Below, one piece after another: positions 15,421-23,240 of a stretch of 33,619 bases of DNA. The first letter of the stretch is position 1, and the number at the start of each line of letters is the position of its first letter. The translations under genes and the position numbers were made by a program. The notes beneath the pieces were generated by a model, which did no database searches, was not told the DNA's origin, and worked only from the letters and a program-made list of their open reading frames with translations. This DNA is from Acidimicrobiales bacterium (GTDB lineage: Bacteria > Actinomycetota > Acidimicrobiia > Acidimicrobiales > CADCSY01), in the NCBI GenBank assembly GCA_035512495.1, contig DATKDW010000007.1, forward strand, positions 1 through 33,619, written 5' to 3'.

Positions 15421-16813
15421 CGGTGTGCCTCTCCTGTTGGGTTGTCTGATCTTCGGTCGTGGGCCCAGCGGACGCGGGGCGGCCGGCGGGCGCGGGGGTG
15501 ACGTGGGTGACGACGAGCTCGAGGCCCTCCACCGCGACGACCTTCACCTCGTCGCCGGCAAAGAGGGGGGCATCGGCGCTGCGCAGCGTCCACCAGCCGC
15601 CCTCCACCAGGGCCTGGCCCTTCACGCCGTCGCCCCGGCGCACGGTGACCACCTTGCCCTCGAGCACGCCGGCGCCCGTGGTCGACGACGTACCCCGCTG
15701 GGCGCGCATGGCGAGGCGGCCTGCCACCACCACCAACCCACCCACCACCAGGGCGGTGGGCAGCAGCACGGCGATGCTCACGCCGGGAGCGGCAGCGTCG
15801 TCGAAGAGGAACACGCCGCTGAGCACCAGGGAGGCTGCGCCAAGCACGGCGAAGACCCCGATGCCGGGGGCGAACACCTCGGCGGCGAACAGCGCCACGG
15901 CCAGGGCGAGGAACAACAGGCCGGTGACGTCGACGGCAAGCACCGACAGCGAGAACATGGCCAGCACGATCAGCGACGCCCCGATGATGCCGCCGGCGCC
16001 GATGCCTGGGCTCGCCAGCTCGTAGATGACGCCGAGCGTGCCGATGCTGAGGAACAGGAAGGCCAAGTTGGGATCGGCCAGGGTCTTGAGGATGCGGCGG
16101 AACAGGCCCAAGTCGAAGGTGTCGACCGCGGCGCCGGCGGTGCGCAGGGTCACGACGGCGCCGCTGGCGAGGGTGACCTCGGTGCCGTCGACCTCGTCGA
16201 GCAGCTCGTCGAGGCTGCCGGCGATGAGGTCGACCACCCCCAGCTCGAGGGCCTCGTTGGCGCTGGCCGAGCGGCCCTTGCGGACGCTGTCGACGGCGAA
16301 ATCGACCGGGCGATCGCGGGCCTGGGCGATCGACTCGGCCAGGGCGGCAGCGTCGTTGACGATCTTGCGGGCCACGTCGCCGCCCTCCAAGTCGACCGGG
16401 GTGGCGGCGCCAATGGCGGTGCCCGGCGCCATGGCGGCGATGTGGGCGGCGTAGGTGATGATCGCCCCCGCCGAGGCGGCCCGCGCCCCCCGGGGCGCGA
16501 CGTGGACGACCACCGGCACCTCGGCCTCGAGGAAGGCGGAGGTGATCTGGCGCATCGAGGTGTCGAGCCCGCCCGGGGTGTTCATGCGCAGCACGTAGGC
16601 GTCGTAGCCCTCGTCGGTGGCCCGGGCCACGCCATCGGTGATCTGGTCGGCGGTCACCGGTCCGATCATGTCGTCAAGGGTGGTCACCAGCACGCGTGAC
16701 CGACCGTCCTGGGCCACCGCTCCGACGGCGCCGAGGACGAGGCCCGACCCCCCGAGGAGCAGGCACAGCAGCGCGGCTGGCAACAGCCGCCGGGGCCGTC
16801 GAAGGAAGGCCAT
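15413..16813 (-). CDS. NfeD-family membrane-bound serine protease
   Basis: A 466-residue long-form NfeD protein. Residues 1-34 form a signal peptide or anchor. A ClpP-class protease domain follows (about 38-225) with MNTPGGL near 77-83, catalytic Ser114 (RAASAGA) and Lys150 (GDVARKIVND), a Ser-Lys dyad. Four to five membrane helices (about 255-370) and a C-terminal NfeD OB-fold domain (about 385-450, VTVRRGDGVKGQALVEGGWWTLR) complete it. Such proteases cleave the C-terminal hydrophobic region of SPFH/stomatin partners. The partner gene overlaps its 3' end, which supports this. It starts at ATG 16811-16813, preceded by GGGG. The SRPBCC gene is divergent, 60 bases away. Confidence 0.94.
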   Translation of the reverse strand: MAFLRRPRRLLPAALLCLLLGGSGLVLGAVGAVAQDGRSRVLVTTLDDMIGPVTADQITDGVARATDEGYDAYVLRMNTPGGLDTSMRQITSAFLEAEVPVVVHVAPRGARAASAGAIITYAAHIAAMAPGTAIGAATPVDLEGGDVARKIVNDAAALAESIAQARDRPVDFAVDSVRKGRSASANEALELGVVDLIAGSLDELLDEVDGTEVTLASGAVVTLRTAGAAVDTFDLGLFRRILKTLADPNLAFLFLSIGTLGVIYELASPGIGAGGIIGASLIVLAMFSLSVLAVDVTGLLFLALAVALFAAEVFAPGIGVFAVLGAASLVLSGVFLFDDAAAPGVSIAVLLPTALVVGGLVVVAGRLAMRAQRGTSSTTGAGVLEGKVVTVRRGDGVKGQALVEGGWWTLRSADAPLFAGDEVKVVAVEGLELVVTHVTPAPAGRPASAGPTTEDQTTQQERHTDG

Positions 16814-16861
16814 CGCCCCAACAGGATGCCCGCTCGGGGTGGCGTAGGTGGGTCAACGGCG

Positions 16862-16867
16862 TAGCCT
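16862..16867 (+). promoter_or_regulatory. Putative -10 box of the SRPBCC gene
   Basis: TAGCCT is followed by CGCCCC and the ATG at 16874. No ribosome-binding site is present, so the message is probably leaderless. Box and 6-base spacing match those at 4237 and 10851. Confidence 0.55.
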
Positions 16868-16873
16868 CGCCCC

Positions 16874-17326
16874 ATGACCGACAAGCAGGTGTCCGGCACC
16901 CGGGTGATCGACGCGACGCCAGAGGCGATCTTCGCCGTCCTGGCCGACCCGACCAAGCACCCCCTCTTCGATGGCTCCGGCACGGTGCGGGAGTCCAAGT
17001 CGTCGGGTGGCGAGCGCCTCGCCATGGGATCCAAGTTCGGGATGAGCATGAAGATGGGCGTCCCCTACGGCATCACCAACACCGTGGTGGAGTTCGAGGA
17101 GGGCCGGCGCATCGCCTGGCGCCACGCTGGCCGGCACCGCTGGCGCTACGAGCTCGAGCCCGTCGACGGCGGGGCGCGGACCCAGGTGACCGAGACCTTC
17201 GACTGGGGCCCCGCGATCGCCGGCGTCACCTATCCCCTCGTCGGCATCCCCGCCAAGAACAAGAAGGCCATCGACGCCACGCTGGAGCGCCTCGACGCCA
17301 TGCTCGCCAGCGGCACCGCCGGCTGA
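16874..17326 (+). CDS. SRPBCC family protein (polyketide cyclase/START-like)
   Basis: A 150-residue single-domain protein of the helix-grip fold. It begins VSGTRVIDATPEAIFAVLAD, the usual first strand and helix of the family. VVEFEEGRRIAWRH and RWRYELEPVDGGARTQVTETFDW then form the central beta-sheet, and the long C-terminal helix is NKKAIDATLERLDAML. Family members bind small hydrophobic ligands or act as cyclases or toxins; no ligand can be named. There is no signal peptide. It is transcribed alone from a probable leaderless promoter, and it ends 40 bases before a degraded gene remnant on the other strand. Confidence 0.88.
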   Translation: MTDKQVSGTRVIDATPEAIFAVLADPTKHPLFDGSGTVRESKSSGGERLAMGSKFGMSMKMGVPYGITNTVVEFEEGRRIAWRHAGRHRWRYELEPVDGGARTQVTETFDWGPAIAGVTYPLVGIPAKNKKAIDATLERLDAMLASGTAG

Positions 17327-17366
17327 GGTTGTCGCTTGCGGCGGCCGCGACGACGGTCGCTCGCCC

Positions 17367-17471
17367 CTACTCGACGATCAGCTGGGCGAACATGCCGTGC
17401 ACGAAGTGGGGCGGGTCCCCGCCCTCGATGTGCGTGCGGCTCACTCAGCCGACCTCGAGGCTGGCGGCCAT
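17367..17471 (-). pseudogene. Remnant of a gene C-terminus (possibly a copper-binding cupredoxin)
   Basis: Minus-strand translation from 17471 reads MAASLEVG, a stop at 17445-17447, then in the same frame SRTHIEGGDPPHFVHGM, FAQLIVE and a natural stop at 17367-17369. The His-rich stretch ending in HGMFAQLIVE resembles the C-terminal end of cupredoxin or multicopper-oxidase domains, where His and Met bind copper. That likeness is from memory of the family, not from an alignment. Nothing upstream restores a full gene, because the frame runs into the alpha-galactosidase 3' end. I read it as the tail of a gene lost by deletion. A 25-residue peptide starting at GTG 17444 is a weaker alternative. 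Confidence 0.4.
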
Positions 17472-17496
17472 GCGTGTGGTGGAGGAGGTCGCGCCC

Positions 17497-19254
17497 TCAG
17501 CTCGAGCGGGTGACGACCGCGGTCGCGTCGTCAGGGTCGCCCACCAGGTGGACGGTGCCGGCGCTGAGGAGGCGGGGCGCGGCCGACGACATGAGGTCGT
17601 CGCAGCGGGGCGCGGCGCCGGCACGGGCGGCGTCGTCGGCGATCCGGCCGAGGCACACCACCTCGTCGAGCAGCTCTCGGGCGCCGTCGCCGAGCAGGGC
17701 GAGGTCGTCCGACACCAGGGCCATGCCCCCCGAGGCGCCCACCGCCAGCGCCCAGGCCCGGGCCGCGTCAGGGCCCATCCGGGTCTCGGCGGTGCGCAGC
17801 ATCACGCAGTCGGGGTCGTTGAGCCACAGCCGTCGGTGCATGAACGCCCGGGTGAGGGTGTTGACCCACGCGTTGCGGGTGGCGGGCTCCACCTCGAGGT
17901 AGCCGGGCGGGTTCCACTGGTCGTGCTGCACCTCCCACCAGGGGGCCACGTCGGCACCGATCCGCATGCCGTCGACGATGCCGACACCGACGCCGAGGGG
18001 GAGCCCACAGCCGAGGAGGAACGCCTTCTTGCCCGCCCCCCGGCGCACCGCCTCCATGCCGGCGCGGACCCGCTGGGCGGGGGTGCGCGACGGGTCGGCG
18101 AACATGCCGTCCATGGAGGGGGCGTAGGTGAAGTCGAGCTTCAGGTAGGGGAAGCCGGCGTCCACCAGGTGGGCGGCGACGCCCTCGATGTGGGCCAGCA
18201 CCTCGGGGATGGTGGTGTCGAGGGTGTGCACCTGCCCGCCCCACCCGGGGTTGACCATGCCGATGAGGGGCTTGCCGCTGGTGTGGGGGGCGATCCAGTC
18301 GGGGTGGGCGGTGGCGACCTCGGAGTCGGGCCCGACCAAGAACGGGGCCAGCCAGATGCCGGGCGTGACCCCGGCCGCCTCGATGTCGTCGGCGAGTGCG
18401 TCGAGGCTGGAGGGGAAGCGCTCGTTGGTGCGCAGCCAGTCGCCGATGTCGGCCTGGTAGCCGTCGTCGAGCTGGAAGACCTCGAAGGGCCAGTCGCCGG
18501 CCAGGGCCAGGTTGGCCCGCAGGGCGTCCTCGGAGATGTCGTGGAAGTAGTGGTACCAGGAGCACCACCCCACCTGGAAGGCGGCCCCGGTGCGAGCCAT
18601 GCCGGCCTTGCCCACGCGCGCCGCCCACGACTCGAGCAGCTCGGGGGCGCTGCCCCGGGGGCCGTCGACGACGGTCACCACGTGTAGCGGCCGCTCCTCG
18701 GCGGGCGCCAGCACCGCGCCACCGAAGAAGGCTTCGGCGGAGAGCGTCACGTGCCGGTCGTCGGTGAGCGAGGCCCGAATGGTGCCGTCGTGCTCGGTGC
18801 CGCCGAGGAAGCCGATCAGGCGCAGATCGTCGCCCACGCCGAGGTCGAGCACCGTGACCATCTCGGAGCGCAGCACGCCTTCGGCGGCCACGGTCGCGTC
18901 CGCATGGTGCATGCCCCGCACCAGAGACGGGGCGCCCATCGCCCGGGACGGGTCGGTGTCGACGCCGAGCACGGCCACGCCGGTGCGGCTCCATGACTGG
19001 TAGCCGTTGCGGAAGAAGCGGGGGGTCTCGCCGGCCGGGCCGGCGTCCCACGTCAGGCTCACGGAGGTCACGGCGAGCGGGGCGTCGGTGGTGTTGACCA
19101 CCGACCAGGCCCAGCCGTCCTTGGTCTCCTGCACGGCGACCATCAACGGACCGACCGCGGTGGTGCCCGAGCCGGTGACCGGCGCCCGATGGTGGTCGCC
19201 CTCGTCACCCGGCAGCCGGACGACCAGGTGAGGCCGTCCCAGCGAGCTCAGCAC
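17497..19254 (-). CDS. Alpha-galactosidase, GH36 (melibiase)
   Basis: A 585-residue glycoside hydrolase removing terminal alpha-galactosyl residues with retention of configuration. An N-terminal beta-sandwich (about 1-215) includes FFRNGYQSWS. The TIM-barrel follows with GWCSWYHYF and FQLDDGYQ. The nucleophile is Asp374 (YLKLDF) and the acid/base is Asp435 (GMRIGADV), both in place. A short C-terminal beta region ends the protein. There is no signal peptide, so it should act on imported oligosaccharides or on internal glycolipid or glycan. No sugar transporter or regulator lies beside it. GTG 19254 is the best start I can find, and it has no clear ribosome-binding site. GH36 includes other activities (raffinose-family and N-acetylgalactosamine enzymes). 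Confidence 0.9.
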   Translation of the reverse strand: MLSSLGRPHLVVRLPGDEGDHHRAPVTGSGTTAVGPLMVAVQETKDGWAWSVVNTTDAPLAVTSVSLTWDAGPAGETPRFFRNGYQSWSRTGVAVLGVDTDPSRAMGAPSLVRGMHHADATVAAEGVLRSEMVTVLDLGVGDDLRLIGFLGGTEHDGTIRASLTDDRHVTLSAEAFFGGAVLAPAEERPLHVVTVVDGPRGSAPELLESWAARVGKAGMARTGAAFQVGWCSWYHYFHDISEDALRANLALAGDWPFEVFQLDDGYQADIGDWLRTNERFPSSLDALADDIEAAGVTPGIWLAPFLVGPDSEVATAHPDWIAPHTSGKPLIGMVNPGWGGQVHTLDTTIPEVLAHIEGVAAHLVDAGFPYLKLDFTYAPSMDGMFADPSRTPAQRVRAGMEAVRRGAGKKAFLLGCGLPLGVGVGIVDGMRIGADVAPWWEVQHDQWNPPGYLEVEPATRNAWVNTLTRAFMHRRLWLNDPDCVMLRTAETRMGPDAARAWALAVGASGGMALVSDDLALLGDGARELLDEVVCLGRIADDAARAGAAPRCDDLMSSAAPRLLSAGTVHLVGDPDDATAVVTRSS

Positions 19255-19363
19255 GGGCGATCCGGGTTCTCATGGCGGAACCTGCCGCTTCGCGGAACAA
19301 AAGGTGTGCGAGGCGCAAGGAGGCGCCACGAGAACACGTCCGATCGGTGGGCGAGCGGCGCCA

Positions 19364-20332
19364 TCAGTGAGGGTGCGGGTGGGTGTGACCGCCGCCCGCG
19401 CTTCCGCCGCCCGCACCGCCGTCGCCCGAGCCCTTGCGGGTGTCGAACCAGCGCTGGAAGCCGGCGGCGTTGGAGTGCACGCCGTTGAGGGCCTCGAGCT
19501 TCTCGACGTGGGCGGGGTCGACGCCCTCCATGTCGTCGCCGAAGGCGTCCTCGAGGGCGGCGGCGATGTCGCGGTCCTCCCGCCACGCCTGCTCGGCCAC
19601 CGCCGCCCACCGGCGCAGGGTGCCGGCGGCTTCGTCGAGGACGCTGAGGGTGTCGGGCACCAGACCGTAGTGGGCCAGGGCGATGCCCGACGGCCGCCGC
19701 TCGGAGAACCGGTGCAACGACCCCAATGCCTGGTCGAGGTCGAAGTCGGGCGGCGGGGTGGAAGGGCGTAGCACCCCGCCGTCGGGCAGGCGCACCCCCA
19801 CGGCGTCGCCGGCGAAGAGGATCCCCGACTCGGAGTCGTGCAGGGCCAGGTGGTGCTTGGCGTGGCCGGGTGAGTCGACGGTGGTGAGGGTGCGCCCGGG
19901 GCCGATGGTGATCTCGTCGCCGTCGTCGAGGACCTTGATGCGCTCGGACGGGGTGGGGTCGAGGCGGCCGTAGAGGGTGTCGAGCAGGTCGCCGTAGACC
20001 ATGGCCGCCGATCGCACCAGCTTCTCGGGGTCGGCCAGGTGACGGGCGCCCTTCTCGTGCACGTAGACGGTGGCCTTCGGGAAGGCCCGGGCCACATCGC
20101 CCACTCCGCCGGCGTGGTCGAGGTGGATGTGGGTGACGGCCACGCCCGCCAGGTCGTCGGCGGCCACGCCGAGCTCGTCGAGGGCGGCCAGCAGGGCGGG
20201 CACCGACGACTGGCTGCCCGTCTCGACCAGCACCGGCTCCGGCCCCTCGATGAGGTAGCCGGCGGTCACCCGCTCCCACCCCCCGAGCAGCGTGTCGATC
20301 TCGATGACCCCGGGCCCGATCCGCGTCGCCAT
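19364..20332 (-). CDS. Metallo-beta-lactamase-fold hydrolase with His-rich tail
   Basis: A 322-residue MBL-fold protein. The metal-binding motif THIHLDHAGG gives His68, His70, Asp72 and His73. Later ligands appear in SPGHAKHH, in GDAVG (Asp) and in LAHYG. The C-terminal part is helical and carries SPGIALAHY-like and HVEKLEAL segments. The last 20 residues are Gly/Ser-rich and end in HTHPHPH, a likely extra metal-binding tail. The substrate is unknown; glyoxalase-II-like, lactonase and RNase-like relatives share the fold. ATG 20330-20332 was chosen because TAGCGT lies 7 bases before it. xseA starts 40 bases away on the other strand. Confidence 0.9.
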   Translation of the reverse strand: MATRIGPGVIEIDTLLGGWERVTAGYLIEGPEPVLVETGSQSSVPALLAALDELGVAADDLAGVAVTHIHLDHAGGVGDVARAFPKATVYVHEKGARHLADPEKLVRSAAMVYGDLLDTLYGRLDPTPSERIKVLDDGDEITIGPGRTLTTVDSPGHAKHHLALHDSESGILFAGDAVGVRLPDGGVLRPSTPPPDFDLDQALGSLHRFSERRPSGIALAHYGLVPDTLSVLDEAAGTLRRWAAVAEQAWREDRDIAAALEDAFGDDMEGVDPAHVEKLEALNGVHSNAAGFQRWFDTRKGSGDGGAGGGSAGGGHTHPHPH

Positions 20333-20339
20333 GGCCGCA

Positions 20340-20345
20340 ACGCTA
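20340..20345 (-). promoter_or_regulatory. Putative -10 box of the MBL-fold gene
   Basis: On the minus strand TAGCGT is followed by 7 bases and then the ATG. No Shine-Dalgarno sequence is present, again suggesting leaderless transcription. Confidence 0.5.
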
Positions 20346-20371
20346 GGCCGGGCGGCGGCCATGATGGGTGC

Positions 20372-21760
20372 GTGACCGAGACCGGCCAGGGCGCGCTCTT
20401 CGCCGAGGAGCCCACGCTCGCGGTCGGCGAGGTGGTGGCCACGCTCGCCCGGGCGGTGGCCGCCGCCTTCCCCGCCGAGGTCTGGGTCCGGGGCGAGGTT
20501 GACGGCCTGCGGGGCGCCAACGCCAACGGCCACAGCTACTTCACCCTGGGCGAGAAGGTCAGCCGCCGGGGGCCGGCCACCACGTTGGAGGCGGTGCTGC
20601 TGGCCGGCGACCGCCGCCGCATCGAGCGGACCCTGGCCGCCCACCCCGACTTCCGCCTGGCGAACGGGCTCGAGGTGCGGGTGAAGGGCCGGGTCTCGTA
20701 CCGCTTCGGCCGGGTGCGCCTGGCCATCTCCGAGATCGACCCGGTCCACACCCTCGGCCAGCTGGCCGTGGCCCGGGCCCAGGTCCTGCGGGCCCTGGCC
20801 GACGAGGGCCTGCTCGACGCCAACGCCCGCCGGCCGCTGCCCGCCGTGCCGCTGCGGGTGGGCCTGGTCACCAGCGCCGGCAGCGCGGCGTGCGAGGACG
20901 CCCTGGCCGAGCTGCGAGGAAGCGGCCTCGGGTTCAAGGTGCTGCTGGCCGACGCCCGGGTGCAGGGCGCCGAGGCCGAGAACGCCGTGCTGCGGGCCCT
21001 GCGCCTGCTCCAGCGGCGCTGCGACGTGGTGCTGCTGGTGCGCGGCGGCGGGTCGCGCACCGACCTGGCCACCTTCGACAGCGAGCGCATCGCCCGGGCG
21101 GTGGCCGCCTACCCCGTCCCGGTCATCACCGGCGTGGGCCACGAGATCGACACCAGCGTGGCCGACGAGGTGGCCCACACCGCCTGCAAGACCCCCACCG
21201 CGGCGGCCGCCCTGCTGGTCGAGGAGGTGCGCCGCGCCCTCAACCGGGTGGAGGCCGCCTGGACCGGCGTGGCCCACCAGGCGAGGGTCAGCACCGCCCT
21301 GGCCGACGAGCGCCTCGACGACCGTGCCGCCGCCCTCGCCCGCCGGGCCGTCACTGCCGCGGCGGGCCAGCGCAGCCGCCTCGACACCGCCGCCGACCGC
21401 GTCGACGTCCTCACCCGCGTCGACCTCGGCCGGGCGGCCAGCCGCCTCGACGAGGCCTTCCGCCGGATGGCGCCCGCCCGCCTCGACGCCCGCCTCCGCC
21501 GCCTTGAATCGTGGCTCCACGGCGCTGCCGGCCACCTCCGGCGCCGGGCCGCCGGGGCCACCGCCCGTCAGGCGACCGCCGTCGAGGTGCTCGCCGCCCG
21601 CGTCGACGCCGTCGACCCCGCCCGGGCCATGGCCCGGGGATGGTCGCTCACCCGCACCGCCGACGGCCGCCTGGTGCGCTCGGCGGGCGACGTGGTCCCC
21701 GGCACCCGCCTCGTCACCACCGTGGCCGACGGCACCGTCGCCTCCACGGTCGACCCGTGA
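20372..21760 (+). CDS. xseA: Exodeoxyribonuclease VII large subunit
   Basis: A 462-residue catalytic subunit of exonuclease VII, which degrades single-stranded DNA from both ends. An N-terminal OB-fold (about 10-110, VWVRGEVDGLRG and SYFTLGE) is followed by the catalytic domain with VGLVTSAGSAACED and LLVRGGGSRTDLATF. The signature GVGHEIDTSVADEVAHTACKT comes next. A long coiled-coil-like helical region (about 285-420) and the closing ARGWSLTR motif complete it. GTG 20372 begins the normal TETGQGALFAEE-type N-terminus; upstream ATGs at 20361 and 20364 run into a TGA at 20373-20375 or are out of frame. The small-subunit gene follows 25 bases downstream. Confidence 0.96.
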   Translation: MTETGQGALFAEEPTLAVGEVVATLARAVAAAFPAEVWVRGEVDGLRGANANGHSYFTLGEKVSRRGPATTLEAVLLAGDRRRIERTLAAHPDFRLANGLEVRVKGRVSYRFGRVRLAISEIDPVHTLGQLAVARAQVLRALADEGLLDANARRPLPAVPLRVGLVTSAGSAACEDALAELRGSGLGFKVLLADARVQGAEAENAVLRALRLLQRRCDVVLLVRGGGSRTDLATFDSERIARAVAAYPVPVITGVGHEIDTSVADEVAHTACKTPTAAAALLVEEVRRALNRVEAAWTGVAHQARVSTALADERLDDRAAALARRAVTAAAGQRSRLDTAADRVDVLTRVDLGRAASRLDEAFRRMAPARLDARLRRLESWLHGAAGHLRRRAAGATARQATAVEVLAARVDAVDPARAMARGWSLTRTADGRLVRSAGDVVPGTRLVTTVADGTVASTVDP

Positions 21761-21785
21761 CCGCCCGCCGTCCATACTCGGGCCC

Positions 21786-22070
21786 GTGAGCGACCCCGCC
21801 ACCCCCGACGCCGCCACCCCCGACGGCGGCCCGAACGACGACCCGAACGACGACCCGAACGACGTCAGTGGCGTGCGCTACGCCGACGCCGTCGACGAGC
21901 GCGAGGCCATCCTCACCGAGCTCGAGGACGACAGCATCGACGTCGACGTCCTCGCCACCAAGGTGGCGCGGGCCGCCGCCCTCATCCGGCTGTGCCGGTC
22001 GCGGATCAGCGAGACCCGCCTCGAGGTGGAGCGCATCGTCGCCGACCTCGACCCCGACGAGCCCAGCTGA
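21786..22070 (+). CDS. xseB: Exodeoxyribonuclease VII small subunit
   Basis: A 94-residue small subunit that binds the XseA helices. The last 60 residues form the expected two-helix domain (EREAILTELEDDSIDVDVLATKVARAAALIRLCR). The first 30 residues are an Asp/Pro/Asn-rich unstructured extension built from 12-bp repeats (PNDDPNDDPND, bases 21831-21865), unusual for the family. The GTG start follows xseA by 25 bases. CATACT lies 7 bases before it and may be an internal promoter. Confidence 0.92.
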   Translation: MSDPATPDAATPDGGPNDDPNDDPNDVSGVRYADAVDEREAILTELEDDSIDVDVLATKVARAAALIRLCRSRISETRLEVERIVADLDPDEPS

Positions 22071-22081
22071 CCCGGCTCGGC

Positions 22082-22107
22082 CAGCCGGCGGCCGGCGGGG
22101 CCGGCTG
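22082..22107 (+). terminator. GC-rich hairpin after xseB
   Basis: CAGCCGGC (22082-22089) pairs with GCCGGCTG (22100-22107) across a 10-base loop, 11 bases after the xseB stop. There is no T tract. It may be a partial terminator or an mRNA processing hairpin between xseB and the prenyl synthase gene. Confidence 0.35.
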
Positions 22108-22167
22108 CCCATGAACAGCGAGGCACCCGTATCGTTGTGCCTTCCCCCGGACGGTCAGGAGCCACCT

Positions 22168-23238
22168 GTGCAGGCGAGCACGTCGGGCACCACGGCACCC
22201 AGCAGCCTCATGGAGATCGGCCAGCGGGCCGAGCAGCGCGTCCGCACCCTGCTCGACGCCGAGGTCGCCCGATGGTCGGCCGTCGACCCCGAGCTGGCTG
22301 CCCCCATCGAGACGCTTGCCGAGCTGGTGATCGGCGGGGGCAAGCGCCTACGCCCCGCGTTCTGCCACTGGGGCCACGTCGGCGCCGGGGGCGACCCTGC
22401 CGACCCCGCGGTGGCCGACACCGGCGCCGCCCTCGAGCTGCTCCACGCCTTCGCCCTCGTCCACGACGACGTCATGGACGGCTCCGACCTCCGCCGCGGC
22501 AGGCCGGCCGCCCACCGAACGTTCATCGGCCGCCACGAGTCGGCCACCTGGAAGGGAGAGGCCCGCCGCTTCGGCGAGGGGGTGGCGATCCTCATCGGCG
22601 ACCTCGCCTTCGTCTACGCCGACCTCCTCATGGTCGATGTCCCCCGGGCCGCCCGCGAGGTCTACGACGAGCTCCGCGTCGAGCTCAACATCGGTCAGTA
22701 CCTCGACATCCTCGGCACCGCCCGCGGCAGGGTCGACCTCGCCGGCGCCCGCCGCATCGCCACCTACAAGTCGGGCAAGTACACCGTCGAGCGCCCCCTC
22801 CACATCGGCGCCGCCCTCGCCGGCCGCCTCGACGACCTCGAGGTCCCGCTCAGCGCCTACGGCCTCCCCCTCGGCGAGGCCTTCCAGCTGCGCGACGACG
22901 TGCTCGGCGCCTTCGGCGACGCCGGCGACATGGGCAAGCCCGTCGGCGACGACCTGCGGGAGGGCAAGCCCACGCCCCTGCTGGCCCTCGCCGTCGACGG
23001 TGCCGACCGGGCCCAGGCCCGGCTCCTCGACCGAGTGGGCGAGACCGACCTCACCGACGACGAGGTCGCCGACCTCCAGGAGGTGCTGGTGGCCACCGGC
23101 GCCCGCGCCGCGGTGGAGGACAGCATCACCCGCCTCACCGGCGAGGCGGTCGCCGCCATCGAGGCCTCGCCCCTCGCCGAGGAGGCCAGGGTGGCGCTCG
23201 GCGAGCTCGCCGCCTACGTCGCCTGGCGCGACCGCTGA
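22168..23238 (+). CDS. Polyprenyl diphosphate synthase
   Basis: A 356-residue trans-isoprenyl diphosphate synthase that extends allylic diphosphates with isopentenyl diphosphate for menaquinone, carotenoid or carrier-lipid chains. The IGGGKRLRP motif at 56-63 binds isopentenyl diphosphate. The first Asp-rich motif is DDVMD (100-104), followed by LRRGRPAAH. The second is DDVLG (243-247), where the last Asp of the usual DDxxD is Gly, a variant I recall as common in actinobacterial members. A GKPVGDDLREGKPTPL loop follows. Chain length cannot be predicted safely. AGGAG lies 6 bases before GTG 22168. The gene follows xseB and precedes SURF1 by 2 bases. Confidence 0.93.
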   Translation: MQASTSGTTAPSSLMEIGQRAEQRVRTLLDAEVARWSAVDPELAAPIETLAELVIGGGKRLRPAFCHWGHVGAGGDPADPAVADTGAALELLHAFALVHDDVMDGSDLRRGRPAAHRTFIGRHESATWKGEARRFGEGVAILIGDLAFVYADLLMVDVPRAAREVYDELRVELNIGQYLDILGTARGRVDLAGARRIATYKSGKYTVERPLHIGAALAGRLDDLEVPLSAYGLPLGEAFQLRDDVLGAFGDAGDMGKPVGDDLREGKPTPLLALAVDGADRAQARLLDRVGETDLTDDEVADLQEVLVATGARAAVEDSITRLTGEAVAAIEASPLAEEARVALGELAAYVAWRDR

Positions 23239-23240
23239 CC

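Noticed and set aside
17327-17366. Possible terminator hairpin after the SRPBCC gene
   Set aside because: Only a 5-bp stem with a large loop can be formed, which is common by chance in such GC-rich DNA.
19267-19334. Imperfect inverted repeat between the alpha-galactosidase and the MBL-fold gene
   Set aside because: The 11-base arms have a mismatch and are separated by 46 bases; no terminator or operator form is convincing.
19364-21817. An 817-codon minus-strand open frame spanning xseA
   Set aside because: Its first 495 codons are antisense to xseA and read as low-complexity Gly/Ala/Arg/His. Only the part from ATG 20332 encodes the MBL-fold enzyme.
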